The position numbers and the translations under genes are program-made. From contig JAKACM010000001.1 of the NCBI GenBank assembly GCA_021821465.1, positions 87,140-151,139 on the forward strand: DNA of 64,000 bases, written 5' to 3'. Every line of letters begins with the position of its first letter. Position 1 is the stretch's first letter. The notes below the pieces were generated by a model. The model did not search any database. It saw nothing but the letters and a program-made list of their open reading frames with translations, and was not told where the DNA came from. Positions 1 through 10,171 of this stretch are shown piece by piece. This stretch comes from Bacillota bacterium. Its GTDB lineage: Bacteria > Bacillota > Sulfobacillia > Sulfobacillales > Sulfobacillaceae.

Positions 1-1083
1 GGCAGTTTCCCGTTCCAGATTGATATCGGCCCCTAAACGCACCAATTCGTGAGCGTAGCCAAATCGATTCTCAAACACCGTTTCTTGGACCACGGCCACC
101 CCATCCGCCAGGCTTAGGCAACCCACCATTTGCGGATGCAAGTCGGTAGGAAAACCGGGATGCGGCAAGGTTTCAATGTCCACCGATTTCAACCGGCCTT
201 CTACTTGAATGTGGATGCGGTCCATGTCTTCCTCAATCCGTGCACCCGCTTGCTCCAATTTCAACAACACCGTTCTGAGATGTTCGGCAATCACATTTGC
301 GACAGTGACCACACCTCCCGTAACCCCGGCGGCAATGAGATAGGTACCAGCTTCCAAACGGTCGGGAATAATCTCGTGGCGGACGCCATGCAAGACATCC
401 ACTCCTTCAATGCGAATGAAATTGGTGCCCGCTCCTCGAATTTTCGCGCCCATTGCGTTTAGGAAATTGGCTAAATCCACTACTTCCGGTTCCATTGCCG
501 CATTTTCCAATGTGGTCGTACCCGATGCCAAACTGGCGGCGATCATCAAATTAATCGTCGTGCCAAAAGAGGTGCGCTCAATGTAGACACGATTGCCCTT
601 CAGGCTCTGTTCCACCTTTCCGTGAATTGAGCCGTGCTCAAGCCACATGGTTGCCCCTAACGCTTGAAATCCCTGAACATGAAAATTGACGGGACGGGAT
701 CCGATTTGACAACCTCCCGGAAAAGCCACATCCGCTTGCTTAAGACGTGCCAACAACAGTCCGACCACATAAGTGGATCCTCTGAGTTTTTTTGCCAAAT
801 TGTAAGGAGCATGATAGTTACACAGATTTTCGGCAGAAATTTGAAGATTTCGGTCTCCGATCCATTCCACGTTTGCTCCCAATTCACGCAGTATCTGGCA
901 CAAATCCAGAATGTCGGTGTAACGGGGAACATTTTCCAATACGGATGTGCCTTCCTGGGCCAATGCCGCCGCAGCAATGATCGGCAAGGCGCTATTCTTC
1001 GATCCTTCCACACTCACTTCCCCGTACAGGGGATAATGCCCTTCAATCACCAGCCGTGCCACGTCAATCCGCCTTTCATCCAT
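1..1083 (-). CDS. murA: UDP-N-acetylglucosamine 1-carboxyvinyltransferase, 3' end cut off
   Basis: First committed step of peptidoglycan synthesis: transfer of enolpyruvate from PEP to UDP-GlcNAc in the cytoplasm. The minus-strand reading runs off the left edge of the window, so only the N-terminal part (about 360 residues) is visible. After the start it reads MDERRIDVARLVIEGHYPL, then EVSVEGSKNSALP, the conserved substrate-binding Lys-Asn of EPSP/MurA enzymes, and further in an FGTTINLMIAASLA stretch. A second in-frame ATG lies at 1107 but has a purine run almost touching it; neither start has an ideal Shine-Dalgarno. The gene lies downstream of guaB in the same direction, about 250 bp away. 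Family is certain; MurA versus a MurZ-type paralogue cannot be decided. Confidence 0.88.
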   Translation of the reverse strand, partial: MDERRIDVARLVIEGHYPLYGEVSVEGSKNSALPIIAAAALAQEGTSVLENVPRYTDILDLCQILRELGANVEWIGDRNLQISAENLCNYHAPYNLAKKLRGSTYVVGLLLARLKQADVAFPGGCQIGSRPVNFHVQGFQALGATMWLEHGSIHGKVEQSLKGNRVYIERTSFGTTINLMIAASLASGTTTLENAAMEPEVVDLANFLNAMGAKIRGAGTNFIRIEGVDVLHGVRHEIIPDRLEAGTYLIAAGVTGGVVTVANVIAEHLRTVLLKLEQAGARIEEDMDRIHIQVEGRLKSVDIETLPHPGFPTDLHPQMVGCLSLADGVAVVQETVFENRFGYAHELVRLGADINLERETA

Positions 1084-1310
1084 TTGCGTGGGATCTTGCG
1101 GTCCCATCTCCCCTCGGGAAGGTCTGCAACCGGCTCCACTCTCGCGAGTGCGATGAGGGACCTTCGGCGCTTTGCCTTTCGCCGGCATCGCTCTCATTTC
1201 CCGGGGTTCGGGACTGAGGAAGCATCCCGAAGTGGGTCTTAGCGACCTGTTGCAAACAGAGCCGGTTGGCACCCGCTGTCCCTGGTCAACCCCGCCTGTT
1301 TTCACAAGCT

Positions 1311-1326
1311 CCGCCCCTTAGGGCGG
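1311..1326 (-). terminator. GC-rich hairpin just after guaB
   Basis: CCGCCC, a CTTA loop and GGGCGG form a perfect 6-bp stem 8 bases beyond the guaB stop. There is no T-run after it on the minus strand. It may be a weak terminator. Its sequence also resembles the subterminal hairpins of IS200/IS605 elements, so a relic end is an alternative. Confidence 0.35.
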
Positions 1327-1333
1327 GGTACCC

Positions 1334-2806
<1,473 letters not shown>

Positions 2807-2860
2807 TTATCTCTCCTTTGATTCCACTCCACCATTCGTTTTGAATTTCTAATCAGTCTA

Positions 2861-4258
2861 TCACATCCCTTGCTTGGAAACACCTCGTGTCCTTAATTTC
2901 TTGGCCAGACTCCGGGCCACCATGTAAACATTGCCTGCTCCCATCGTAATAAACAAATCACCCGGCCGTAATCTCTCCGCCACGTCCTCTACCACCTCAA
3001 ACATCTCCCGGCGAAAGTGCACTTCTTTGCCGCTTTTGGCAATATCCTTTGCTAAACGCTCCGCACTGACTCCTTCAATGGGCAACTCGCCTGCCGGAGC
3101 ATAAATATCCGTCAGATACAAGACATCGGCATCTTGAAATGCTCCGACGAATTCATTCCACAGATTTTTTGTCCGCACATACCTCTGAGGTTGAAAGAGC
3201 GCATAGACCCGACCTTGCGCTCTTTGGCGACAAGCATTGAGCGTGGACTGGATTTCCGTAGGATGATGGGCATAATCATCCACGATTAAAACAAGATGAT
3301 CGAATAGAACCTGAAAACGCCGGTGTGCATTCACGAAAGTTTCAAGACTTAAAGCCGACTGCTCCCAAGAAATCCCCGCATGATGCGCGGCAGCCATAGC
3401 ACCCAAACTATTGACGACATTATGAATACCGGGCACAGATAGGCTGACGTTACTCACAACGCGACCCCGCACAACAACCTGAAAATGCGTCTGACAGCCG
3501 GCGAGTTCAATGGCATCTGCCCGAATCATGGCCTCTTCGCTAAGCCCGTACGTCATCGACGGGACCTCTAGGGTTCGGGCCAAATTCGCGAGATGAATGT
3601 TGTCAATGCCCACAACCGCAAGCCCATCCTTGGGAACACTCTCCAGGTATGTGCGAAAGGAGTCTAATAACATAGAAAACTGTCCATCATAATGATCAAG
3701 ATGCTCCGCTTCGACATTGGTAGCCACAGCGACCCAAGGGCGATAGCGCAAAAAGGTTCCGTCACTTTCATCGGCTTCGGCGACCGCATAGTGCCCCTTC
3801 CCAATCCGAACATTTCCCTCAAATTGAGGGACTTCACCGCCAACCAAAACCGTCGGATCTAAACCCGCATCTTGCAATATACTTCCAATCATCGTCGTTG
3901 TGGTGGTTTTGCCGTGGGTTCCGCTAATGGTAATGGCTTTATGTTCCGTCAATGACTGTGCTAAGATTTCCGAGCGGTGAAATAAGGGAATATTGAGAGC
4001 CTGGGCGGCTTGCCTTTCCGGATTGTCCTCCCGAACATCCGTATTATATACAACCCAATCGGCTCCTTGAACATTTTCCGGTTTATGCACAAATTCTATG
4101 GAAATACCAAAGGCCTGCAGACGTTCCGTTCGGCTGGAAGGATTCACATCCGATCCCGTTACTCGGTATCCTTGCCGATGGAGTAGCAACGCCAGGCCGC
4201 TCATACTATAGCCTCCAATGCCGATGAAGTGTACATGCTTCACGATGAATCCCCCCAT
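2861..4258 (-). CDS. murC: UDP-N-acetylmuramate--L-alanine ligase
   Basis: ATP-dependent addition of L-alanine to UDP-MurNAc, the first amino acid of the peptidoglycan stem peptide. The N-terminal Rossmann part reads HVHFIGIGGYSMSGLA, the central ATP-binding loop is ISGTHGKTTTTTMIG, and a Mur-ligase HHP motif (DDYAHHPTEI) lies near residue 310. Length (465) is usual. The first ATG gives a five-residue extension; a GTG at 4243, with GGGGGGA about seven bases before it, gives the family-like start VKHVHFIG and may be the real one. Confidence 0.96.
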   Translation of the reverse strand: MGGFIVKHVHFIGIGGYSMSGLALLLHRQGYRVTGSDVNPSSRTERLQAFGISIEFVHKPENVQGADWVVYNTDVREDNPERQAAQALNIPLFHRSEILAQSLTEHKAITISGTHGKTTTTTMIGSILQDAGLDPTVLVGGEVPQFEGNVRIGKGHYAVAEADESDGTFLRYRPWVAVATNVEAEHLDHYDGQFSMLLDSFRTYLESVPKDGLAVVGIDNIHLANLARTLEVPSMTYGLSEEAMIRADAIELAGCQTHFQVVVRGRVVSNVSLSVPGIHNVVNSLGAMAAAHHAGISWEQSALSLETFVNAHRRFQVLFDHLVLIVDDYAHHPTEIQSTLNACRQRAQGRVYALFQPQRYVRTKNLWNEFVGAFQDADVLYLTDIYAPAGELPIEGVSAERLAKDIAKSGKEVHFRREMFEVVEDVAERLRPGDLFITMGAGNVYMVARSLAKKLRTRGVSKQGM

Positions 4259-4317
4259 GCCTTTTTCGGGTATGATTTACCATTTGTTAGGTATTCATGC
4301 CTTCGCCGTCGAATGTC

Positions 4318-4830
4318 TTACCGAAAATGCCAGCCTGCCTGAATCCATAGATCCCGGTAATGACTGGCCGCATGGGCAATAGCCTCCCTTTCTTTCTGTT
4401 CGAGAGTTCTGACAATGCGGCAGGGGCGCCCCATGGCCAACATGCCTTCGGGGATTTCCATCCCCTCGGGAATCAAAGAACCCGCCGCAATCAACACGTT
4501 GCGGTTTATTTTTGCTCCGTTCATAACCACACTGCCCATACCGATTAAAACATCATCGTCAATATAAGCTCCGTGCACCACCGCATTGTGTCCAATGGTA
4601 ACATTTTCACCTACCTCGCAAGGAAATCCCAAATCGGCGTGCATCGTGACATTGTCTTGAATATTACTGCCGCTTGCCACTCGGATCATCTCGCTGTCCG
4701 CACGAATCACCGCATTAAACCACACCGATACATAATCTCCCAATGTAACACGGCCAATGACATAGGACCCAGGAGCGACAAAAATTGGATTGCCTACGTG
4801 CGGATAAAAGTCTCCAAACTTTAACAGCAT
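4318..4830 (-). CDS. gamma-carbonic-anhydrase-like left-handed beta-helix protein
   Basis: A 170-residue protein of the YrdA/PaaY/CaiE group. Hexapeptide repeats of the left-handed beta-helix run from about residue 15 to 130 (for example GDYVSVWFNAVIRAD, ENVTIGHNAVVHGAY, IDDDVLIGMGSVVMNGA). The zinc-type histidines are plausible in NVTMHADLG, TIGHNAVVHG. A C-terminal alpha helix follows (LEQKEREAIAHAASHYRDL). Members include true gamma-carbonic anhydrases and acetyltransferase-like relatives, so the reaction is not settled. It is transcribed in the same direction as tsaD upstream and murC downstream. Confidence 0.85.
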   Translation of the reverse strand: MLLKFGDFYPHVGNPIFVAPGSYVIGRVTLGDYVSVWFNAVIRADSEMIRVASGSNIQDNVTMHADLGFPCEVGENVTIGHNAVVHGAYIDDDVLIGMGSVVMNGAKINRNVLIAAGSLIPEGMEIPEGMLAMGRPCRIVRTLEQKEREAIAHAASHYRDLWIQAGWHFR

Positions 4831-4889
4831 AAATTTTTACCGTCCTCGCATGAGTCTCTTGGCCCCATCACCACCGCCCTTTAATCCCC

Positions 4890-5873
4890 TCACACCAACG
4901 GTAAGGTGGCCAATGCTCCCTCAAAGATGTCTAAGATCTTTCCTGCTTGCATACGGCGGTATCCCAGTGCCGCCACCATTGCCGCATTATCTGTGCAATA
5001 CTCAATTCGGGGAATATGGATGCTTATGTTTCGATTCTCACCAAGATGTCTCACCGCGTCTCGCAAGGCCCTATTGGCGCTGACCCCGCCAGCGACGTAA
5101 ATGTGCCCAATCTGATAGCGATCCAGAGCCTTCTCGAGATTTCTCATCAAAGCCTTCACCACGGCTTGTTGTAAAGCATAGGCAATTTCCTCGGGTTTAT
5201 CGCCATGAGCTTCCCACAAGCTCTTGGTCGCCGTTTTGACTCCGGAGAAGCTAAAGTCCAGAGTGTCGGCCAAATCCGCAACGGGCAGGCAGAGTGATCG
5301 TTCTTTGGCCCGCCGAGCCAAGCGTTCAATTTCCGGCCCTCCCGGATATCCGGCACCCAAAATCCTGGCGCCTTTGTCGAATGCTTCACCGGCGGCATCA
5401 TCCCTGGTTTCCCCTAATACATCCCAATCCAGATAATCATGCCACAACAATAAGGAAGTATGGCCTCCCGATACCAACAGGCCTAAGGCCGGAAAGTGCA
5501 GAGGCTCTTCCAGTGCGTTGGCATAAAGATGGGCTTCCAAATGGTGGACACCGACGATCGGGATTTTCAGTGCCGCGGCCAAGGTTTTAGCGAAGGTGAC
5601 ACCTACCAGCAACGCCCCCAAAAGACCGGGGCCTTGAGTCACCGCAATGCCGTCCACATCACCCAACTCCAAATTGGCTTGATGCAAAACCGATTCGACA
5701 ACCGGCAAAATGGCCATAGCATGCTCTCTGGCGGCAACCTCCGGCACGACACCTCCATATTGGGCATGGATCTGAGCAGATGACGACAAGCTTGTGGCCA
5801 TGAGCCGATGCCCGTCTTCAACAATCGCTGCCGCTGTTTCATCGCATGACGATTCGATCCCTAGAATTTTCGT
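4890..5873 (-). CDS. tsaD: tRNA N6-adenosine threonylcarbamoyltransferase, apparent ACG start
   Basis: Catalyses the last step of t6A37 formation on ANN-decoding tRNAs, with TsaB and TsaE encoded nearby. Metal ligands are visible in GVHHLEAHLYAN, and the ATP/substrate loops in LLVSGGHTSLLLWHD and the late YVAGGVSANRALRD. The first ATG in frame would start at MATSLSSS and remove the family-defining N-terminus ILGIESSCDETAAAIVEDG, which is fully encoded upstream. At the place where homologues have Met-Lys-Ile-Leu the DNA has ACG AAA ATT CTA, with AGGAG seven bases before the ACG. The frame is open back to a TAG, and no ATG, GTG or TTG occurs there. I therefore place the start at the ACG (327 residues). 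A sequencing error or recent mutation is the alternative. Confidence 0.9.
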   Translation of the reverse strand, partial: TKILGIESSCDETAAAIVEDGHRLMATSLSSSAQIHAQYGGVVPEVAAREHAMAILPVVESVLHQANLELGDVDGIAVTQGPGLLGALLVGVTFAKTLAAALKIPIVGVHHLEAHLYANALEEPLHFPALGLLVSGGHTSLLLWHDYLDWDVLGETRDDAAGEAFDKGARILGAGYPGGPEIERLARRAKERSLCLPVADLADTLDFSFSGVKTATKSLWEAHGDKPEEIAYALQQAVVKALMRNLEKALDRYQIGHIYVAGGVSANRALRDAVRHLGENRNISIHIPRIEYCTDNAAMVAALGYRRMQAGKILDIFEGALATLPLV

Positions 5874-5986
5874 GAGATTTCTCCTGCCTTCTTTGAGACG
5901 TGAATTCTTACGCCAGGTATATTTCCCGGTGTGAGTTCCATACTAAATGCCATAATGGGCGACGAAAAAAGTTGGAGGACAATGCG

Positions 5987-6469
5987 ATGATGAAGACAAC
6001 CACAGCGTTTTTGATGACCTTTTTGTGGCTCTTCGGCATAATGGCGGCACCTTCTCTCCTCACATTGTTTGCCTCGACCTATCGATATCTTGCCCCGAGT
6101 CATTTGATTATCTTTCTATTGACCGGTCTGACTTTTGTCATCTTAGGACGGCAATGGAAAAAACAGGGTCATGCATCTTTTGGCCCCGGCATGACTATTG
6201 GTGCGATCACGGGGTTCTTAGGGTCTCTGGTCTATCAATACACCATACGCTTGCCCAAAGCTCAGCACGCCCTGTTCCTGACCCTTAATGGTGTTCCCTC
6301 CTCTGCTATCTGGGCCATGCTGAACATTCACCCCTTGTCGGGCGCCTTGGTAATCTCAGCATTTAGTGCGGCATTTTATGGGCTGTGGGGAGCTTTTGCC
6401 GCCTGGTGGGGCAGCATCAAAAACCGTACCCCGAGCCCCGAAAACATGCAAACCAAAGACAGGCTATAA
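5987..6469 (+). CDS. small integral membrane protein of unknown function
   Basis: 160 residues with four hydrophobic stretches: about 5-25 (FLMTFLWLFGIMAAPSLLTL), 35-53 (HLIIFLLTGLTFVILG), 68-85 (MTIGAITGFLGSLVYQYTI) and 115-140 near the C-terminus, then a polar tail. I do not recognise a family. I chose the second group of ATGs (start 5987), which has GGAGG eight bases upstream; the longer open frame from 5900 has no such site. It is the only plus-strand gene in the tsaD-rimI stretch and is divergent from tsaD. Confidence 0.6.
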   Translation: MMKTTTAFLMTFLWLFGIMAAPSLLTLFASTYRYLAPSHLIIFLLTGLTFVILGRQWKKQGHASFGPGMTIGAITGFLGSLVYQYTIRLPKAQHALFLTLNGVPSSAIWAMLNIHPLSGALVISAFSAAFYGLWGAFAAWWGSIKNRTPSPENMQTKDRL

Positions 6470-6514
6470 CGCCGCGTTATCCTGCATTTCCTGCTGGGTG
6501 AATTCCTCGGGGGT

Positions 6515-7006
6515 TTATAGAGGATCCTTCCACATGATAAAAGCATCTTCCCGGGTGTCCGTATAATACCCGCGTCGCACGCCTAATTGCACAAATCCCA
6601 GTTTATTGTAGAGATTCTGAGCAACAAGGTTTCCCCGCCTGACTTCCAATGTCATGCGCACAACCTTGGAACGCCGAGCTCGAACCATTAGACCGGTCAT
6701 GATAGCCTCTCCTAAGTGGTGACCCCGGTAATCCGGATGTACGGCAATATTGGTGACATGCGCCTCGTCTAATATAATCCACATGCCACCGTAGGCTACG
6801 ACTTTCCCATGAAATTCCACCACAAGATAGGTGGCAAACGTATTCTCCAAAAGTTCGGTTTGGAACGCACTGCGAGACCATGGCGTTGCAAATGAGTGAC
6901 TTTCAATACCCAAAACCTTATCCAAATCAGCCATGTACATATCCCGGATGACAATGTCCGGTGAAGATTCTGCCGATTCAGGAATTCGGTCATCATTGAC
7001 TGCCAT
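6515..7006 (-). CDS. rimI: ribosomal-protein-alanine N-acetyltransferase
   Basis: GNAT-fold acetyltransferase. In RimI the substrate is the N-terminal alanine of ribosomal protein S18. The acetyl-CoA-binding core is HPDYRGHHLGEAIMTGLM (R/Q-x-x-G-x-G/A type), preceded by VTNIAVHPDYRG and followed by LEVRRGNLVAQNLYNKLGF, the usual RimI signature. Length is 163. It starts 2 bp from the end of tsaB, in a thiL-tsaE-tsaB-rimI run that is common in Gram-positives. Confidence 0.9.
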   Translation of the reverse strand: MAVNDDRIPESAESSPDIVIRDMYMADLDKVLGIESHSFATPWSRSAFQTELLENTFATYLVVEFHGKVVAYGGMWIILDEAHVTNIAVHPDYRGHHLGEAIMTGLMVRARRSKVVRMTLEVRRGNLVAQNLYNKLGFVQLGVRRGYYTDTREDAFIMWKDPL

Positions 7007-7008
7007 AC

Positions 7009-7698
7009 CTATTGTCTTCCTTTCCCGGTAGGCCCTATTCGCCCTCGTGGCGTGGATATCGCGGGTGGGCGAATATATACGGGAGCCAAAGTCATCGGAT
7101 CGTCCACCTGTCCCAATTGTAACCTGCCTTGACCCAGAAATGCTACTCGGCTTCCCAATATTGGCCAGTCCAAAGCAAGAGGGCGGACACTCACCTGTAA
7201 AATCTGTGAGGAATCAGAAGCTAGGGGGCCCACCACCGCCACCGGCTCCGCCAAGGGAAATCGATCCGGCAATTCACCATTGACGGCCCATTCAGTCATG
7301 ACAACCTCGGGAAGAAAGTTGCGCCCAATAAAGTATAATCCGGCATAATAAGCCAATCCTCTTTTTTCACTGGAGACAAAAACCGGCCCCTGATATCCCT
7401 GAACCGAAAACGCCCACGCTCGCAAGGATGACACTCCCACCAACGGCACATTCCAGGCAAAGGCTAAAGCTTTGGCTGCGCTCAACGCAATGCGGACACC
7501 GGTGAAGGATCCCGGTCCTATCCCCACGGCAATACCCTCGGGTCTGCCGAATTCCTGCACCACCATATTGATCCAAGCCACCAAATGGGTGCCCGCAGTC
7601 CGGGAGTGTTTCCAATACAAATCGGCTAACACCTCCTGGCCGCAAACGTAGCCCACGGACAACGTCGGTCCGGACGCATCAAATCCCAGCACCCGCAT
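7009..7698 (-). CDS. tsaB: t6A biosynthesis protein, TsaD partner
   Basis: Inactive ASKHA-fold paralogue of TsaD that forms the TsaBDE complex. Family hallmarks are the start MRVLGFDASGPTLSVGY and IAVGIGPGSFTGVRIALSA in the middle. The open frame extends 50 codons further upstream, but those overlap tsaE; the ATG at 7698 lies just after the tsaE stop, with AAAGGA ahead of it, and gives the usual TsaB N-terminus. The resulting length is 229 residues. Confidence 0.92.
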   Translation of the reverse strand: MRVLGFDASGPTLSVGYVCGQEVLADLYWKHSRTAGTHLVAWINMVVQEFGRPEGIAVGIGPGSFTGVRIALSAAKALAFAWNVPLVGVSSLRAWAFSVQGYQGPVFVSSEKRGLAYYAGLYFIGRNFLPEVVMTEWAVNGELPDRFPLAEPVAVVGPLASDSSQILQVSVRPLALDWPILGSRVAFLGQGRLQLGQVDDPMTLAPVYIRPPAISTPRGRIGPTGKGRQ

Positions 7699-7700
7699 CC

Positions 7701-8213
7701 TTATCCTTTTGTCTCCCTCTCTGTTATCTGTATTCGGGCCCATTGTTCCCATCTCCGGAAATAATCCTCTCCTTTTGCATCGAGATAAAAACGCCGCGAC
7801 TGAGAGCCTTGATATTCGCACGTCAAATGAAAATGTTGGGGATACCATGATTCCAACAACTCACCCCATTCAGCCAACACCAAGGCATGGTCCTCACCAG
7901 GGTAAGGCAAATCCAAAACAGACAATTCGTCGGCATTTCGAATCCGATACAAGTCGACATGATAAATACGCGCCGCATTACAGTCATAAATATGTAACAG
8001 GTCAAACGTCGGAGATTTCACCGATCCACGGCAAGCTAAACTGGCAGCCATTGCTTGGATCATAGTGGTCTTACCACTGCCCAATTCACCCGTCAAGAGC
8101 ATAACGCCCTCAGGCATTACGAGATGCGTCAGCATCTCAGCAATTTTGCGGGTTTCAGCCACACTATGGCTCGTCATGGTCCACGGCAAAGTGATGGAAT
8201 CCTTTTCGATCAT
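7701..8213 (-). CDS. tsaE: t6A biosynthesis ATPase
   Basis: Small P-loop ATPase that drives turnover of the TsaB-TsaD complex. The Walker A motif is TGELGSGKTTMIQ near residue 45, followed by SPTFDLLHIYD and the HVDLYRI / LAEWGELLE pair typical of the family. Length 170. The first start overlaps the 3' end of thiL by 50 bases and has AGGAG about ten bases upstream. An internal ATG at 8177 is possible and would leave a 14-base overlap. Confidence 0.92.
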   Translation of the reverse strand: MIEKDSITLPWTMTSHSVAETRKIAEMLTHLVMPEGVMLLTGELGSGKTTMIQAMAASLACRGSVKSPTFDLLHIYDCNAARIYHVDLYRIRNADELSVLDLPYPGEDHALVLAEWGELLESWYPQHFHLTCEYQGSQSRRFYLDAKGEDYFRRWEQWARIQITERETKG

Positions 8214-9228
8214 CGATTTTCAGCTCCTCGCCATTTTGCACCACGTGAATTCCCCGAGTACCTGTCACCACGCCGATTTCTGTAATGGGAAGTCCGCACG
8301 CCAAACACAGCTGTTGCACTCTGTGAACGCGGGAAGGAGGTATTGCAGCCAATAACTCGTAATCTTCCCCTCCATATAAGGCAAAGTCCAATGCGTCTTT
8401 CCCGTATTCTCTGGCCACATATTGTGTCGCCTCGTCTAGGGGAATCTTTGCCGCCTGTATTTCCGCACCGATACCCCCGAAACGGGTCATTGCCCTTAAC
8501 TCGCTGATCAGTCCATCGGATATATCAGTCATGGCATGGGCCAAAGGCCCGATTTTGACACCTGCTTGCACTCGTGCCCTAGGAGCTAAATGGGCCTGGA
8601 GAACACTGCGGTAGGGAAGGGAAGTGCTGGGCCACTTGATACCCTGCGATAAAAGGATTAAGCCCGCATAACTAGCTCCGAGACGCCCCGTGACAAAAAG
8701 CCTGTCACCTGGTTTCGCTCCCGACAAAAGCACAGGGCCATGGCTTGCAGGCTGACCTAATACGGCCACATCGAGCGCAAATCTGTCGGGGGAAAACACC
8801 GTGTCCCCGCCAATCAAAACCGCCCCATAACGATCAAGAGCCTTCGACACACCTCGATACAATGCCTCAACGGCATCCACTTCAAAATCACGGGGAAGAG
8901 CAATACTGGTTAAGATCGCTTTGGGAACACCCCCCATGGCGGCAATATCGCTCATATTGACAATCACCGCCTTTTCCCCCAGTTGCTCGGGAGTGATCCA
9001 TTCCCACCGGAAGTGAACGTCTTCGACAAGCATATCCTGACTGATCAGCCATCCGCTTTCAGAAGGAGGAATATAGGCCGCATCATCCCCTATTCCCAGA
9101 TATCCCATGGGAACAATGGCCTGCAAGCGGTGAATCGCAGAGATAATAGACACTTCACCGACGTCTTTAACTTTTTTTCTTTCACTGTGCACACTGCGTC
9201 GTAATTTCTCCATATCTAAAATATCCAT
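8164..9228 (-). CDS. thiL: thiamine-monophosphate kinase
   Basis: Phosphorylates thiamine monophosphate to the active diphosphate. PurM-like fold. The N-terminal GIGDDAAYI motif, DMLVEDVHFRWEWITPEQLG, the glycine-rich KAVIVNMSDIAAMGG and GGDTVFSPD are all present, as is the late DISDGLISEL and YGGEDYELL. Length 354 is slightly over the usual 310-340, because of about 25 extra N-terminal residues rich in lysine and arginine. It heads the run with tsaE, tsaB and rimI. Confidence 0.94.
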   Translation of the reverse strand: MDILDMEKLRRSVHSERKKVKDVGEVSIISAIHRLQAIVPMGYLGIGDDAAYIPPSESGWLISQDMLVEDVHFRWEWITPEQLGEKAVIVNMSDIAAMGGVPKAILTSIALPRDFEVDAVEALYRGVSKALDRYGAVLIGGDTVFSPDRFALDVAVLGQPASHGPVLLSGAKPGDRLFVTGRLGASYAGLILLSQGIKWPSTSLPYRSVLQAHLAPRARVQAGVKIGPLAHAMTDISDGLISELRAMTRFGGIGAEIQAAKIPLDEATQYVAREYGKDALDFALYGGEDYELLAAIPPSRVHRVQQLCLACGLPITEIGVVTGTRGIHVVQNGEELKIDDRKGFHHFAVDHDEP

Positions 9229-9316
9229 AACTTCTTTTCTGAATTCTTCCCTTCTCTTCCATCGGCATGGGTGACAAGACTACAATGATGTCAGGTTATA
9301 CGAGGAGGCGAAAGCA

Positions 9317-10108
9317 ATTTCCACCGATATTATACGCCACTCCCATCAGTGGCGAGGAAAAGGATTCACTTACTTCGAGTCAGGGGAGGGTTACCCACTT
9401 GTTTTGCTGCATGGAGGAGGTGGAACCGGCAAGGCCTTTTGGGCGCAACTCCAGTACTTCGCATCATCATATCGCGTGATTGCTCCCGATATGCCCGGAT
9501 TCGGTCGCTCAGAGTGGATCGATGATATCCAAAGTGTGGATCAAATACCCTACGCCTTGCGAAATTGGCTGCAAATTTTAGAAGTCCCTCGCTTCATCCT
9601 CGGAGGAAATTCCATGGGGGGACGAGTAGCGCTTTCATTTGCTGCCAGATATCCCGACATGGTGTCACATCTTGTGATTCTTGACAGCGTCGGGCTGACA
9701 CTTCCGGATGTGCCGGTCGTCAACCCTTTGACCCTCCCTCCCAGTCGTTTCATGTCGGGTTTAGTCTGCCATCCCGAAGATTACCGGGACCTGACGCCAT
9801 ACCGCACTCTGGACGATGCTCGGGAACTGAATCATGGTCGACAAGTTTTCGCCCGATATTTAGGAGCCCAAGGTATTGTTCCGGATCCCGAACTTGATCT
9901 TTCCCGAATCATCATGCCGACCTTGCTAGTCTGGGGTAGAGAAGATCGGATTATCCCCTTGGCATATGGCAAGGCTCTCGAAAAAGCCTTGCCTCAGGCT
10001 GAACTGGTAGTATTTGACGAGGTCGGCCATCTTCCGCATATCGAAGCTCCCTATCTGACCAATCAGTCCATTCGCAACTTTTTGGACCGTCATCCTCTCG
10101 TATCCTAG
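9317..10108 (+). CDS. alpha/beta-fold hydrolase, apparent ATT start
   Basis: 263-residue hydrolase of the alpha/beta superfamily (carboxylesterase / MhpC-like; substrate unknown). The oxyanion-hole motif is LLHGGGGTG, the nucleophile elbow is GGNSMGGRVAL, the acid lies in LVWGREDRIIPL and the histidine in VGHLPHIEAP. No ATG, GTG or TTG in frame precedes the TTG at 9404, and starting there would delete the first strands (FTYFESGEGYPLVL). A strong GAGGAGG at 9302-9308 sits eight bases before an in-frame ATT at 9317, which I take as the start. The frame opens after a TGA at 9272. Confidence 0.82.
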   Translation: MSTDIIRHSHQWRGKGFTYFESGEGYPLVLLHGGGGTGKAFWAQLQYFASSYRVIAPDMPGFGRSEWIDDIQSVDQIPYALRNWLQILEVPRFILGGNSMGGRVALSFAARYPDMVSHLVILDSVGLTLPDVPVVNPLTLPPSRFMSGLVCHPEDYRDLTPYRTLDDARELNHGRQVFARYLGAQGIVPDPELDLSRIIMPTLLVWGREDRIIPLAYGKALEKALPQAELVVFDEVGHLPHIEAPYLTNQSIRNFLDRHPLVS

Positions 10109-10139
10109 CCGGGAAAACAGCACAAAATTTTCAACTGTC

Positions 10140-10168
10140 GATGCTCCGCCTATTGATGGCGGAGCATC
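10140..10168. terminator. perfect 11-bp hairpin between convergent genes
   Basis: GATGCTCCGCC and GGCGGAGCATC enclose a 7-base loop. The hairpin sits 31 bases after the hydrolase stop and 3 bases after the end of the small minus-strand reading frame. There is no strong T-run on either side, so it is a likely but not classic bidirectional terminator. Confidence 0.5.
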
Positions 10169-10171
10169 CAG

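Noticed and set aside
664..1242. 192-codon plus-strand open frame
   Set aside because: It is antisense to the clear murA reading and has no family or ribosome site.
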